DNA of 64,000 nucleotides. Origin: Flavihumibacter soli. GTDB lineage: Bacteria > Bacteroidota > Bacteroidia > Sphingobacteriales > Sphingobacteriaceae. Location: the NCBI RefSeq assembly GCF_010692725.1, contig NZ_JAAFZB010000087.1, forward strand, positions 45,498-109,497, given 5' to 3'. Under the pieces are notes generated by a model. The model searched no databases. It saw only the letters and a list, made by a program, of their open reading frames with translations, and was not told the DNA's origin. Below, one piece after another: positions 27,176 to 36,800 of this stretch. A program made the position numbers and the translations under genes. Each line of letters starts with the position of its first letter. Position 1 is the first letter of the stretch.

Positions 27176-29404
27176 ATGACCGGCCGATATTCTCTCATTC
27201 TAATACTGATCTGTTTGTTTGCCGGCCAGGCGTTCTCGCAGCCGGATAATACCAGCAAAAAAGTAGATGCACTTCTCGCTAAAATGACCCTCGAGGAAAA
27301 GATCGGCCAGTTAAATCAATATAACGGCGACTGGGCAGCCACCGGACCGGTGACCGACGATCTCCGCGATAAAATGAAACTCATCAGCGAAGGGAAGATC
27401 GGTTCCATGCTGAATATTAACGGCGTTGAAAAGACCCGTGCATTCCAGGAAGCTGCCATGAAGTCAAGGTTAAAGATCCCCTTGTTATTCGGACAGGATG
27501 TGATTCACGGCTACCATGTAACCTTTCCCATCCCGCTTGCAGAGGCGGCGAGTTGGGACATGGAGGCCATCGAAAAGTCAGCCCGGGTTGCCGCCAGGGA
27601 AGCTGCTTCAGGAGGTATTCACTGGACGTTTGCCCCGATGGTCGATATTGCCCGTGATCCGCGCTGGGGAAGGGTGATGGAAGGTGCCGGTGAAGATCCG
27701 TACCTGGGATCCCATATCGCCAGGGCGCGTGTTCGCGGTTTCCAGGGCAAAGGCCTGGGTGATCTGGAAGCGGTCATGGCTTGCGCCAAGCACTTTGCTG
27801 CCTACGGTGCTGCTATCGGCGGGCGTGACTATAACAGTGTCGATATGAGCCTCCGGACACTATGGGAATTTTATCTGCCGCCTTTCAAAGCGGCTCTCGA
27901 TGCCGGTGTATCTACTTTCATGACCTCCTTTAACGATCTTAATGGAACTCCCGCAACAGCAAATAACTACCTGATGAGGGATATCCTGAAAGATAAATGG
28001 AAATTCAAGGGTTTTGTCGTCAGCGACTGGGGTTCGGTAGGCGAAATGATCAAGCATGGCTATGTTAAAGACAACGCCGAAGCAGCCGAAGCGGCACTAA
28101 ATTCCGGCACCGACATGGACATGGAGAGCAGCAGCTATGTCAATCATCTGGCAAGGCTGGTAAAAGAAAAAAAAGTATCTCAAGAGAATATCGATGATGC
28201 GGTGAGACGCATATTGCGAAAGAAATTTGAGATGGGCCTGTTTGATGACCCTTTCCGCTATAGTAATGCCGACCGCGAAAAGAAAACCCTCAATCATCCT
28301 GACCATCTGGAAGCTTCCCGCGATATGGCCAGAAAGAGTATTGTCCTTCTCAAGAATGAGCGTAATATTCTCCCCTTGTCGAAAGACCTGAAATCAATAG
28401 CGCTAATCGGTCCGCTGGCCAAAGCTGAAAAGGATATGAAAGGTTTCTGGACAGTCGAACTCGGGCAGAAAAACGATGTTGTGACCCTTCATTCCGGGAT
28501 GCAGAAACAGGCCGGAAAAACATCTCTCTTATATGCAGAAGGCTGTGCCATAAACGATACTTCGAAAGCCGGTTTCGCAGAAGCATTAAAAGTAGCTGCT
28601 TCGGCTGACGTGATTGTAATGGCTATGGGCGAAGCTCATGATATGACCGGAGAAGCGAAAAGCAAAGCCAATATCCACCTGCCCGGTGTGCAGGAAGAAC
28701 TGATCAAAGCGGTCATGGCTACCGGTAAGCCGGTGGTTGTATTGCTGATGTCGGGAAGACCGATGGTGTTTAACTGGACTGCCGACAACGTTCCGGCCAT
28801 TCTTTATACATGGTGGCTGGGAAGCGAGGGCGGAAACGCTATTGCGGATGTACTTTTCGGCAAATATAATCCCGCAGGAAAGCTGCCAATGACCTTTCCG
28901 AGATCGGAGGGACAAATACCAATTTATTACAATTACCTGAATACGGGTCGTCCTTCAATGGGCGATAATGATCTGTTCTATCGCTCCGCTTACATCGACC
29001 TTCCGAACACACCGCAATACAATTTCGGGCACGGCCTAAGTTATACTTCGTTTAAATATAGTAACTTAAAGTTGAGCAAGGATTCGATGGGCACCAGGGA
29101 TAAGATCACGGTTACCTTCGATCTGCAGAATACCGGGAAATACACAGGTGAAGAGGTGGTTCAGTTATATATCCGCGATCTGGTATCGCAGCCGGTACGA
29201 CCAGTCAAAGAACTGAAGGACTTTCGCAAACTAAGTCTGAAGCCGGGCGAGAGCAGGACTTTAACGTTCACCCTCGATGCTTCGAAGCTTGCGTTTTATA
29301 ATGATGAACTGAAACAGATCACGCAGGAGGGCGAATTCAAATTGATGATCGGAAGTTCATCTAAAGATATCCGGCTCGACAAATCATTCTTCCTGACTAA
29401 GTAA
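27176..29404 (+). CDS. GH3 beta-glucosidase-type hydrolase (BglX-like)
   Basis: A periplasmic glycosidase of 742 residues with a signal peptide ending at about 22 (GQAFSQP). The GH3 N-terminal TIM barrel has the substrate-binding segment KHFAAYGA and the nucleophile Asp284 in GFVVSDWGS. The GH3 C-terminal domain (about 390-620; SIVLLKNERNILPLSKDLKS) is followed by the fibronectin-III-like domain (about 655-730; VQLYIRDLVSQPVRPVKELK). Length and layout match E. coli BglX. It would remove beta-linked glucose or a related sugar from imported oligosaccharides. Confidence 0.92.
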   Translation: MTGRYSLILILICLFAGQAFSQPDNTSKKVDALLAKMTLEEKIGQLNQYNGDWAATGPVTDDLRDKMKLISEGKIGSMLNINGVEKTRAFQEAAMKSRLKIPLLFGQDVIHGYHVTFPIPLAEAASWDMEAIEKSARVAAREAASGGIHWTFAPMVDIARDPRWGRVMEGAGEDPYLGSHIARARVRGFQGKGLGDLEAVMACAKHFAAYGAAIGGRDYNSVDMSLRTLWEFYLPPFKAALDAGVSTFMTSFNDLNGTPATANNYLMRDILKDKWKFKGFVVSDWGSVGEMIKHGYVKDNAEAAEAALNSGTDMDMESSSYVNHLARLVKEKKVSQENIDDAVRRILRKKFEMGLFDDPFRYSNADREKKTLNHPDHLEASRDMARKSIVLLKNERNILPLSKDLKSIALIGPLAKAEKDMKGFWTVELGQKNDVVTLHSGMQKQAGKTSLLYAEGCAINDTSKAGFAEALKVAASADVIVMAMGEAHDMTGEAKSKANIHLPGVQEELIKAVMATGKPVVVLLMSGRPMVFNWTADNVPAILYTWWLGSEGGNAIADVLFGKYNPAGKLPMTFPRSEGQIPIYYNYLNTGRPSMGDNDLFYRSAYIDLPNTPQYNFGHGLSYTSFKYSNLKLSKDSMGTRDKITVTFDLQNTGKYTGEEVVQLYIRDLVSQPVRPVKELKDFRKLSLKPGESRTLTFTLDASKLAFYNDELKQITQEGEFKLMIGSSSKDIRLDKSFFLTK

Positions 29405-29432
29405 TGAATATCATCATCAACAAAAAACAAAG

Positions 29433-30521
29433 ATGAAGACTATCAAAGTAGCTATACTGGGTGCGGGCTTTATTTCTGATATCCATATTGAATCTTACCG
29501 GCGCTTTGTACCGGAAGCGGAGATCGTAGCCGTATATGCGCGCGATGCGGCTAAGGCCGCGGCATTCGCCGAAAAGCATTCCATTCCCGCCTGGTTCGAT
29601 GATGTTTCCCGGGCGATAACAGAATCCGGCTGCGATGTGGTCGATATCTGTCTTCCCAATTTTCTGCACGCCCGGACAACGCTTGCAGCTGCTGCGGCGA
29701 AAAAGCATATTATTATTGAGAAGCCGCTTGCAGTTACTCTCGAAGAGGCTGACGAAATGATCGCAGCCTGTAAAGAGAATAATGTTAAGCTGATGTATGC
29801 TGAAGAACTCTGTTTCGCGCCTAAATATGAGCGTGCGCGCCAGCTTGTAAAAGAGGGCGCTGTAGGGAATATATACATGCTGAAGCAATCTGAGAAACAT
29901 TCCGGTCCTCATACCGATTGGTTCTACGACGTAAACCTTGCGGGCGGGGGAGTCATCATGGATATGGGCTGCCATGCTTTAGGCTGGTTCCGCTGGATGC
30001 TGGGCAAGGCCACGGTAAAAAGTGTTTACGCCTCGATGGATACTGTTTTCCATAAGGAACGCACAAGAGGGGAGGACAACTCCGTGATCATTCTGGAATT
30101 TGAAGGTGGAGTTACCGGGGTTGCCGAGAATAGCTGGGCTAAGCATGGCGGTATGGATGACCGCTGTGAAATCCACGGGACGGGTGGCGTCATCTACGCC
30201 GACCTCTTTATGGGAAACTCAGCCCTGGCCTACAGTAAGGATGGCTACGGCTACGCGATGGAGAAAGCAGATACAACACAAGGCTGGAGCTTTGCCGTTA
30301 TTGAAGAAATATACAACCAGGGTTATCCTCAGGAACTGAAGCATTTTATCGAATGTGTCCGGGAGGATAAGCAGCCGCTTGTCACGGGTGAGGATGGTCG
30401 CGCCGTACTGGAGATGATCTATGCAGCCTATGCCTCGGCAGGAACGGGCATGAAAACGGCACTGCCCTTTTCCGCGAAAGTTGAAAAGCCGGTGGACCTC
30501 TGGCTGAACGCTAAACAGTAA
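29433..30521 (+). CDS. Gfo/Idh/MocA family sugar oxidoreductase
   Basis: A dehydrogenase of 362 residues. The N-terminal Rossmann fold carries VAILGAGFISDIHIESY and the family motif IIEKPLAVTLEEADEM, where the EKP lysine is catalytic. A C-terminal alpha/beta domain has GGGVIMDMGCHALGWFRWML, in which Asp and His would complete the active site. Family members oxidise or reduce sugars, inositols and keto-glycosides with NAD(P). It starts 28 bases after the GH3 stop. Together with the GMC oxidoreductase it suggests an oxidative step on a sugar or glycoside in this pathway; no signal peptide is seen, so it is probably cytoplasmic. Confidence 0.88.
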   Translation: MKTIKVAILGAGFISDIHIESYRRFVPEAEIVAVYARDAAKAAAFAEKHSIPAWFDDVSRAITESGCDVVDICLPNFLHARTTLAAAAAKKHIIIEKPLAVTLEEADEMIAACKENNVKLMYAEELCFAPKYERARQLVKEGAVGNIYMLKQSEKHSGPHTDWFYDVNLAGGGVIMDMGCHALGWFRWMLGKATVKSVYASMDTVFHKERTRGEDNSVIILEFEGGVTGVAENSWAKHGGMDDRCEIHGTGGVIYADLFMGNSALAYSKDGYGYAMEKADTTQGWSFAVIEEIYNQGYPQELKHFIECVREDKQPLVTGEDGRAVLEMIYAAYASAGTGMKTALPFSAKVEKPVDLWLNAKQ

Positions 30522-30531
30522 GAAATAAAAT

Positions 30532-31266
30532 ATGAAGATCCGGATTCACACTGACTACGACCATATGTGCAAAGCTGCCGCCAGTTTTGTAGCAGATCAC
30601 ATAAGGAAAAATCCTTCTGCCCTGATATGCTTTCCATCGGGCGACACACCCACAGGTGTCCTGAGATACCTTGTTGATGATGTAAGAGAAGGAAAATTGA
30701 ACATTAAGGAATGTGACTTTGTCGGTTTAGATGAATGGGCAGGTCTGAACGCCGGTGACGAAGGAAGCTGCCGTCATTACATGGATGAGCAGTTCTTTCA
30801 GCCACTTGGTATTGAAGCAGACAAAATACATTTTTTTGATGGCGCTGCCGCTGACCTGGAAGCAGAATGCAGCCGGATTAATCAGCTGGTAAAGGAGAAA
30901 AACGGCATAGACCTGATGATGGTGGGCCTCGGGATGAACGGGCATGTGGGCTTGAATGAGCCGGGTGTGGATTTCAGTTTGTATGCTCACCTGTCAGAAC
31001 TGGCTGACGATACAAAGGAGGTTGCTAAAAAGTATTTCAGGAAGGAAGTCCCGCTGACGTATGGTATAACGCTCGGCCCGCGTCACCTGCTTGAAGCAAA
31101 GGTGGCGGTTCTTATTGCTTCCGGCTCGAAGAAAGCAGTGATTGTAGCCAGGACCCTTGAGGGGGACGTGGGGTCAGAAGTACCGGCCAGTATCATTCAG
31201 AGGCATGAAAACGCATATGTCTATTTAGACGAGGATGCGGCACTACTACTTTCCCGTAAGGCGTAA
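30532..31266 (+). CDS. AgaI/NagB-type amino-sugar-phosphate deaminase/isomerase
   Basis: A protein of 244 residues in the NagB sugar-isomerase superfamily. It has FPSGDTPTGVLRYL (phosphate loop), LDEWAGL (Asp67) and VGLGMNGHVGLNEPG, with His138 and Glu143 kept. The catalytic Asp of NagB (DGH) is Asn136, as in E. coli AgaI, whose segment reads LGKNGHLGLNEPG. The C-terminal part (YGITLGPRHLLEAK, PASIIQRHENAYVYLD) also resembles AgaI more than NagB. The likely reaction is galactosamine-6-P to tagatose-6-P plus ammonia, with glucosamine-6-P to fructose-6-P as the alternative. It starts 10 bases after the Gfo/Idh gene, and the PfkB gene follows after 22 bases. Confidence 0.85.
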   Translation: MKIRIHTDYDHMCKAAASFVADHIRKNPSALICFPSGDTPTGVLRYLVDDVREGKLNIKECDFVGLDEWAGLNAGDEGSCRHYMDEQFFQPLGIEADKIHFFDGAAADLEAECSRINQLVKEKNGIDLMMVGLGMNGHVGLNEPGVDFSLYAHLSELADDTKEVAKKYFRKEVPLTYGITLGPRHLLEAKVAVLIASGSKKAVIVARTLEGDVGSEVPASIIQRHENAYVYLDEDAALLLSRKA

Positions 31267-31288
31267 TAAGTATTTATCGCCGGCATAT

Positions 31289-32386
31289 ATGAAAGCAGAA
31301 TCCTCTCTTTTATCCGCACGCTTAAGATCGAACCAGCATGTTCTGAGCCGTAAGCAGGTAGTGGCCGGCTTTGACGGCTTTATTGACTCTATCCAGAAAG
31401 TTATCTTTCAGACCAACGCGGAAAGACAATCAGAATATTTCGAAACAGTACAAAGTTTCGGTAGCTACATCGCATCCAAAGGAACGGGCGGACTTAGCCT
31501 GGAAACCGAAGAGCTTCTTAAAAAACTTGGCGGGAATGTCCCGATCATGTCCAACGCAATAGCGAGCCTGGGTGGCCGCGCCCATTGCATTGGGGCATTC
31601 GGATATCCCGCACCCGATGCCGTCTTCCTGGAGATGCATCCCAATACCACCCTGCACAGTTTCACAGAGCCCGGCATCACGTCAGCACTGGAATTCCATG
31701 ACGGGAAGATCATGCTGGCTCACATGACGCAGCTGAATAATGCCGACTGGGAACTGGTCAAGCAGCGTATCGGGCTTGAAAATATTATCCGGATGGTTCA
31801 GGAAAGTGATATGCTCGCCCTCCTGAACTGGAGTGAAACCAGGCACGCCGGTGAGATCTGGTCCGGATTGCTGGAGGAAGTACTGCCGAATGTAAACCGC
31901 TCGTTGAAAGCCTTTTTCGATCTTTCCGACTGTTCAAAATACAGCAGCAGCAAGATCCTGGGTGCCTTAACCCTTATCCGGGAATTTTCCCGTTTCTGTG
32001 ATGTCACACTAAGCCTGAACCGGAATGAAGCCTTGCTGGTCTGCCGTGCAATAGGATCTGAACCCGGGGAGGATCTGCTCAAGGCAGGAAAGATCATATT
32101 TGAATTTATGCAGATCGGCACTGTAGTTATCCATACCGCAGAAAGCTCTTATGCCTGGCAGAATTCTTTGTCAGCAAAATCAGCTGCCTTTAATATCGAA
32201 CACCCTGCGATCTCCACAGGCGCTGGCGATAATTTCAATGCCGGTTACTGCACCGCCTCGCTCATGGATATGGATATAAATGAATCCCTTATCCTCGCTA
32301 ATGCCGCTGCAGCCTGTTATATGAAGAACGGGAAGAGTGCCAGTATCGAAGAACTTGCCGCGTTTTTAGAGGGTTACGGATTGTAG
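31289..32386 (+). CDS. PfkB/ribokinase-family sugar kinase
   Basis: A kinase of 365 residues. An N-terminal sugar-binding part (VVAGFDGFIDSI, GGNVPIMSNAIASLGGRAHCIGAFG) and the PfkB C-terminal signature (ISTGAGDNFNAGY), with Asp314 as catalytic base, identify the family. It is longer than ribokinase and not a close LacC/FruK look-alike. After an AgaI-like enzyme, a tagatose-6-P or fructose-6-P kinase role would fit, but another sugar is possible. An open frame extends back to 31235 and overlaps the previous gene; the ATG at 31289, 22 bases after that stop, fits better. It is the last gene of the LacI-controlled run. Confidence 0.82.
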   Translation: MKAESSLLSARLRSNQHVLSRKQVVAGFDGFIDSIQKVIFQTNAERQSEYFETVQSFGSYIASKGTGGLSLETEELLKKLGGNVPIMSNAIASLGGRAHCIGAFGYPAPDAVFLEMHPNTTLHSFTEPGITSALEFHDGKIMLAHMTQLNNADWELVKQRIGLENIIRMVQESDMLALLNWSETRHAGEIWSGLLEEVLPNVNRSLKAFFDLSDCSKYSSSKILGALTLIREFSRFCDVTLSLNRNEALLVCRAIGSEPGEDLLKAGKIIFEFMQIGTVVIHTAESSYAWQNSLSAKSAAFNIEHPAISTGAGDNFNAGYCTASLMDMDINESLILANAAAACYMKNGKSASIEELAAFLEGYGL

Positions 32387-32491
32387 GTAACAGGTATTAG
32401 CCGTCAGGGATCGGGTATCAGGTAACAGGTATCAGGTAACAGGTAACAGGTATCAGCTTTCAGAGAGATTTTAATTACGTAACAGGTAAAT
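32386..32491. repeat. degenerate GGTAACAGGTATCA direct repeats
   Basis: A low-complexity array that begins at the last base of the PfkB stop codon, with about six to seven interleaved copies of GGTAACA and GGTATCA/GGTATTA units. Units are 7-15 bases apart with no unique spacers. No product or known element is recognised. Confidence 0.65.
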
Positions 32492-32991
32492 CGTCCAATC
32501 CGGTCGGTGATGTTTCGCCATGGAATTTGCGAAGCCGGCTTGTCCCCTTGTATAGGTCTTGTTTAGGTCATGTTAAGGTTAGTCCACTAATTTAGCGGAC
32601 TAACCCCTAGCAGACCCTTACCTGGGATAAAGAAGGGCTGGCAAAGTTTAGTATAAATTAAGGTAGCGATTCAGGCAATACCTACTTTAAACGTTATGAA
32701 CCACCGTACATCTTATCGGTCCAACTACATAATTAGCTTTACTCATTGGCATTGTGTGAAAGAGAGAGAAGCAACGAGTAGAATGTATGTTGCATAAATG
32801 ATATTTAGCCAAATTGACAGCGAGGGCAAGCGGCTGGAATTGTTCGGGAAAACATGTCGGGCAACAGTTTTTCATGTGCTTCAATCAAGCAAATCAACTG
32901 TTTGAAACACTACCGGCAATTTTTAGAATACGATAAAAGAATATGAATGATTTGTAGAACATATTAACAATAATTGTCATTTTTGATCACT
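32387..32991. other. 605-base gap between the two PULs
   Basis: No convincing coding region. It holds the GGTAACA/GGTATCA repeat array at its left end, a perfect 9-bp inverted repeat at 32577-32605 and about 350 AT-rich bases before the GntR gene. No transposase remnant is visible. Confidence 0.6.
32577..32605. repeat. perfect inverted repeat GGTTAGTCC-N11-GGACTAACC
   Basis: Nine-base arms around ACTAATTTAGC. No T-run follows on either strand, so it is not an obvious intrinsic terminator. A protein-binding site or RNA hairpin is possible. Confidence 0.6.
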
Positions 32992-33693
32992 ATGGCAAAT
33001 AACGAATTAAGCAAAGATCTGGATCCCATTGAGTCTTTTACAATGGCGGATGTTGTGGAATTGAAATTAAGGGAATACATAAAAAGAAAATCATTCAAAC
33101 CAGGTGATTCACTTCCGAAAGAACTGGAATTGGCAGAGGCCCTGGGGGTAAGCAGAAATGTTCTGCGTGAGGCTCTAAGCCGCCTGCGGATGCTGGGAAT
33201 GGTTGAAACACGTAAAAGACGGGGTATGGTGCTGGCAAGGCCTGATATCCTTGGTACGATGGAAAGGGTGCTCGATCCCTTAATTATTGATAAAGACACG
33301 TTGCAGGATATATTTGAACTAAGGCTTGTACTTGAGATGGGGCTGGCCGAATTATTATTTAGCAGAAAGACGGAACAGGATATCAAGGACCTGGAAGCAA
33401 TCGCGAAAAAGGAGAATGGCGCGGATAAAACATTTCGTATAAAAAATGAAATTGCATTCCATGGAAAACTTTATGAGATCACCGGCAATGACACTTTAAA
33501 GAGATTTCAGATCATGTTATTACCTATTTTCGGATATGTCGTTACTTTAGAAGACCAGCCAACCAGGGGGAAAGTCACTCACCAGGATTTGGTAGAAATT
33601 TTAAAAACCGGAACTAAAGAAGATTTCAGGATTGGTATGTTTGAACATTTAAAGCCACATTTCGACCGTCTTACGAAACCTTCCGGAGTATAA
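32992..33693 (+). CDS. GntR/FCD-type regulator of the sialic-acid PUL
   Basis: A regulator of 233 residues. The GntR winged helix (about 15-80) has FKPGDSLPKELELAEALGVS and RNVLREALSRLRMLGMVE. An FCD effector domain (about 90-225) has LRLVLEMGLAELL, IAFHGKLYEITGN and HQDLVEILKTG, where His and Asp/Glu residues usually hold a metal. FCD-GntR proteins include NanR of E. coli, which senses Neu5Ac. It sits directly before a SusCD/nan gene run, so sialic-acid or ManNAc sensing is likely (inference). A TTG at 32974 is in frame, but the ATG at 32992 is the better start. Confidence 0.88.
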   Translation: MANNELSKDLDPIESFTMADVVELKLREYIKRKSFKPGDSLPKELELAEALGVSRNVLREALSRLRMLGMVETRKRRGMVLARPDILGTMERVLDPLIIDKDTLQDIFELRLVLEMGLAELLFSRKTEQDIKDLEAIAKKENGADKTFRIKNEIAFHGKLYEITGNDTLKRFQIMLLPIFGYVVTLEDQPTRGKVTHQDLVEILKTGTKEDFRIGMFEHLKPHFDRLTKPSGV

Positions 33694-33718
33694 TCACAAA
33701 AATTTATTTAGCAGTACT

Positions 33719-33747
33719 TTGATTTTTAAAAAAGTGTTATACATTTG
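33719..33747 (+). promoter_or_regulatory. promoter of the sialic-acid PUL
   Basis: TTG at 33719-33721, an 18-base spacer, and a perfect TACATTTG at 33740-33747, matching the Bacteroidota consensus TTG/TAnnTTTG. The start of transcription should fall at about 33752-33754. Confidence 0.65.
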
Positions 33748-33752
33748 ATATG

Positions 33753-33768
33753 TAGTACATAAGTACTA
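33753..33768. promoter_or_regulatory. palindrome TAGTAC-ATAA-GTACTA, candidate GntR operator
   Basis: Perfect 6-bp arms with a 4-base centre, starting 5 bases after the -7 box at the predicted transcription start. It is followed by ACTAGT-N6-ACTAGT (33765-33782), so the area carries overlapping symmetric sites. The adjacent FCD-GntR protein is the obvious candidate ligand. Confidence 0.55.
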
Positions 33769-33813
33769 GTTGCCAAACTAGTAACCAACCATAACCAAAA
33801 CTTATAACCAGTC

Positions 33814-36800
33814 ATGAAAAAGAAAAAGATTGTATTTTTCCTATCCCTGTTGTGTTGTGTTTTTGCCACCACTACTCTGTGGGGGCAAGTGAATCAAACC
33901 GTAATAACAGGAATTGTAACAGCAGCCGGAAACGGAGAAACCTTGCCAGGGGTTGGCATTAGATTAAAAGGGACTTCTATCGGAGGAACGACCGATATTA
34001 ATGGTAAGTACTCATTAAGAGTACCTACGGCAGGCGGGACTCTTATATTTACCTATTTGGGTTTTATCGAGAAGGAAACTGCTATTTCCGGGCGTTCGAA
34101 CATCGACATTGCTCTGGAAGCTGAGGTTACTTCTTTAACTGAAGTAGTGGTAGTCGGTTATTCTCAGCAATCTAAAGAGAAGACTACCGCTGCTGTTTCA
34201 AAACTTAATGTTGAGGAATTAAGAAATACCACCAACCCGAATCCTGTTCAGGCACTGGGGGGCAAACTTCCAGGTGTTTCGGTCCCGATCTCATCCGGAC
34301 AACCAGGTCAGGGAGCGACAAATATTGTGATCCGCGGCAGTTCTAAGTTGAACGCCTATGGTACAGGTATTGGAAATAGTAACGGTTCTGTTGTAGGTAG
34401 TGATGCCGCAAGCCCGTTGGTTGTTATTGATGGAGTTTTCAGGTCAATGAATGATATCAATTCAGATGATATTGAATCTTTCCAGGTCATGAAGGATGCA
34501 GCCTCAACAGCTATTTATGGTGCCAGGGGTGCCAATGGTGTAATTGTTATTAAAACCAAGACAGGTAAATTCAATAGCGCTAAGCCAAATTTCACATTCA
34601 ATTACCGTACAAATGTAGAAACCCCCTCACGACAGTTTGATTATCTGGGTGCGGCTGATTATTTGAAGCTGGCACGTACCACTATCAACAGCACGTATGA
34701 TGCTTTGGATAAACCCAATCTTTTAACGAAGGGTGGATTTTCTGCCGGAACAAAAGTTTATACAGCTAAAGGACAATATGGTGAAGCCACGAATTTCACT
34801 GCTTTGTATGATAATATCGTAGCTGTCGAAGGACAGGCCTATGTAGATAATTTAATGGCAAAAGGCTGGCAGACGATGGATGATCCGATTAATCCGGGAA
34901 CTAAATTGCTGTTTGCTGATAATCATTACCAGGATCTGCTGTGGAATAATGCGTATTCAAATACTTATAATGTCGGAGCCGACGGTGGAAATGAGGTAGC
35001 TAATTATAACGTCTCGTTAAATTATGTAGATCAGGAAGGAACATTTGTAGGTACCAAATACAAGAGATATAGTGCTTTAAGTAACGTTGGGTTTAAACCT
35101 TCTGAAAATTTCAAGCTGAACCTTATGCTTAATTATCAGAATGTTCTTCCAAATTATGTCGAAGCATACCAGAATGAGTTGGTCAGGGGCACGCGGATAA
35201 CACCCCTGCTACGTACCTTTAAAGACAATGGTTTACCAACCACTGGTGAAAACTTAACTACCCGTAACCGTTTTCATACGCTTGAGTATGATGATTTTAA
35301 TGTTTCTACAGAAAGATTAGTATCCAGGATCGAAGCTGATTTAACCTTAGCAAAAGGCTTGCATTATCGTCCTTCTGCCTCATACGTTCTCGAGGACTAT
35401 CGTGAATCATTGTTCAGAACAAGTTTTCCTGATCCGATCCAGTTTGCCACTCAACGGGAAAAAAGAGAAGGGCATACAAACTCTCGGCAGTTAATGCTAG
35501 ATCAGGTATTGCAATATAGTTTATCGTTAAAAAACCAGCATAATTTTTCAGCTCTGGGTGGATTTAACTTTACAAAAGAGAAATCAAATAACATCACTAT
35601 AGGTACGCAGCGTGGGACCAACGACTATATAAATACCATTAATGAGCCATCTGTTACCACCGTTAATGGTGTTACGGTAACGAATGTAACGGGTTTAGGA
35701 ACGACACTTGGTGAAGTAAGGTCCTTAAGTTATTTCAGCCAGGTTAGTTATGATTATGATACAAAGTACCTTCTTAGTGGTTCACTCCGGTATGATGGAT
35801 TTTCGAACTTTGCACCGGACAACAAATATGCTTTATTCCCTTCTGTTTCGGCCGGCTGGAATGTTCACAGAGAAAATTTTTGGAAACCAAACGTTATCAG
35901 TTCATTAAAATTATGGACGAGCTGGGGCCAGACCGGGTCAAGAGATTTAAATATCACCGATACGTACGGAAACTACAGGGCAGTAAATTATGCTCAAAGT
36001 TCAGGTGTATTAAGAGCTAATCTTTCAAATCCGGGCTTGAAATGGGAAGTAACAGAATCTGCAGATCTCGCTTTTGATATGGGATTGTTAAAAGACCGGG
36101 TAACGTTATCGGTTAATTATTATAACAAGCTCACCAAGGATAGATTAGCTTCACTTCCCTTATCATCCGAAGCCCCGTTTGCCTCTATTGTATACAATAA
36201 CGGGACGTTAAGGAATCGCGGAATTGAGGTGGCACTGGGCGCAAACGTGTTACACATAAATGATTTTAACTGGAAAACAAACGTTGTATTTGCTTACAAC
36301 CAGCAAATGGTAACTAAACTTCCTGGTAACGGAAGGTTGAATAACCGTCAGGGTGGTGGTATTGTATACGATGTTAATGCAGGCAAGGAAATAGAAGTTG
36401 GCGGTTTTGCAGAGGGCGAACGTCCGTATAGCTTATACGGCTTTAAACCACTGGGCGTTTTTTCAACCGAAGCAGAAGCAAAGGCATGGGGTAAAGTTGA
36501 TAATCTTTCATCGCCTGCAGGCAAAACTGTTGGAAAACATGCCGGTGACTATATCTGGGCAGATTTAAATAATGATGATATCATTGATGCCCGGGATATG
36601 GAATTTTTGGGATATAGAACCCCTGACAAAACCGGCGGTATGCAGAATACATTCTCCTACAAAAATTTCAGTGTGAGGTTTAATGTTGATTTTGCCTTAG
36701 GTCATATCATTAACGATGGCGCCTTAGCCCGCTCTTTAGGTCAGGGACGTGCCTTTAACGAAGGTGCGCCAGCAGCGGCACTGGGTGATGATATTTGGCA

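Noticed and set aside
32386..32491. Possible CRISPR array
   Set aside because: Repeat units are 7-15 bases, overlap each other and have no unique spacers; no cas genes are near.
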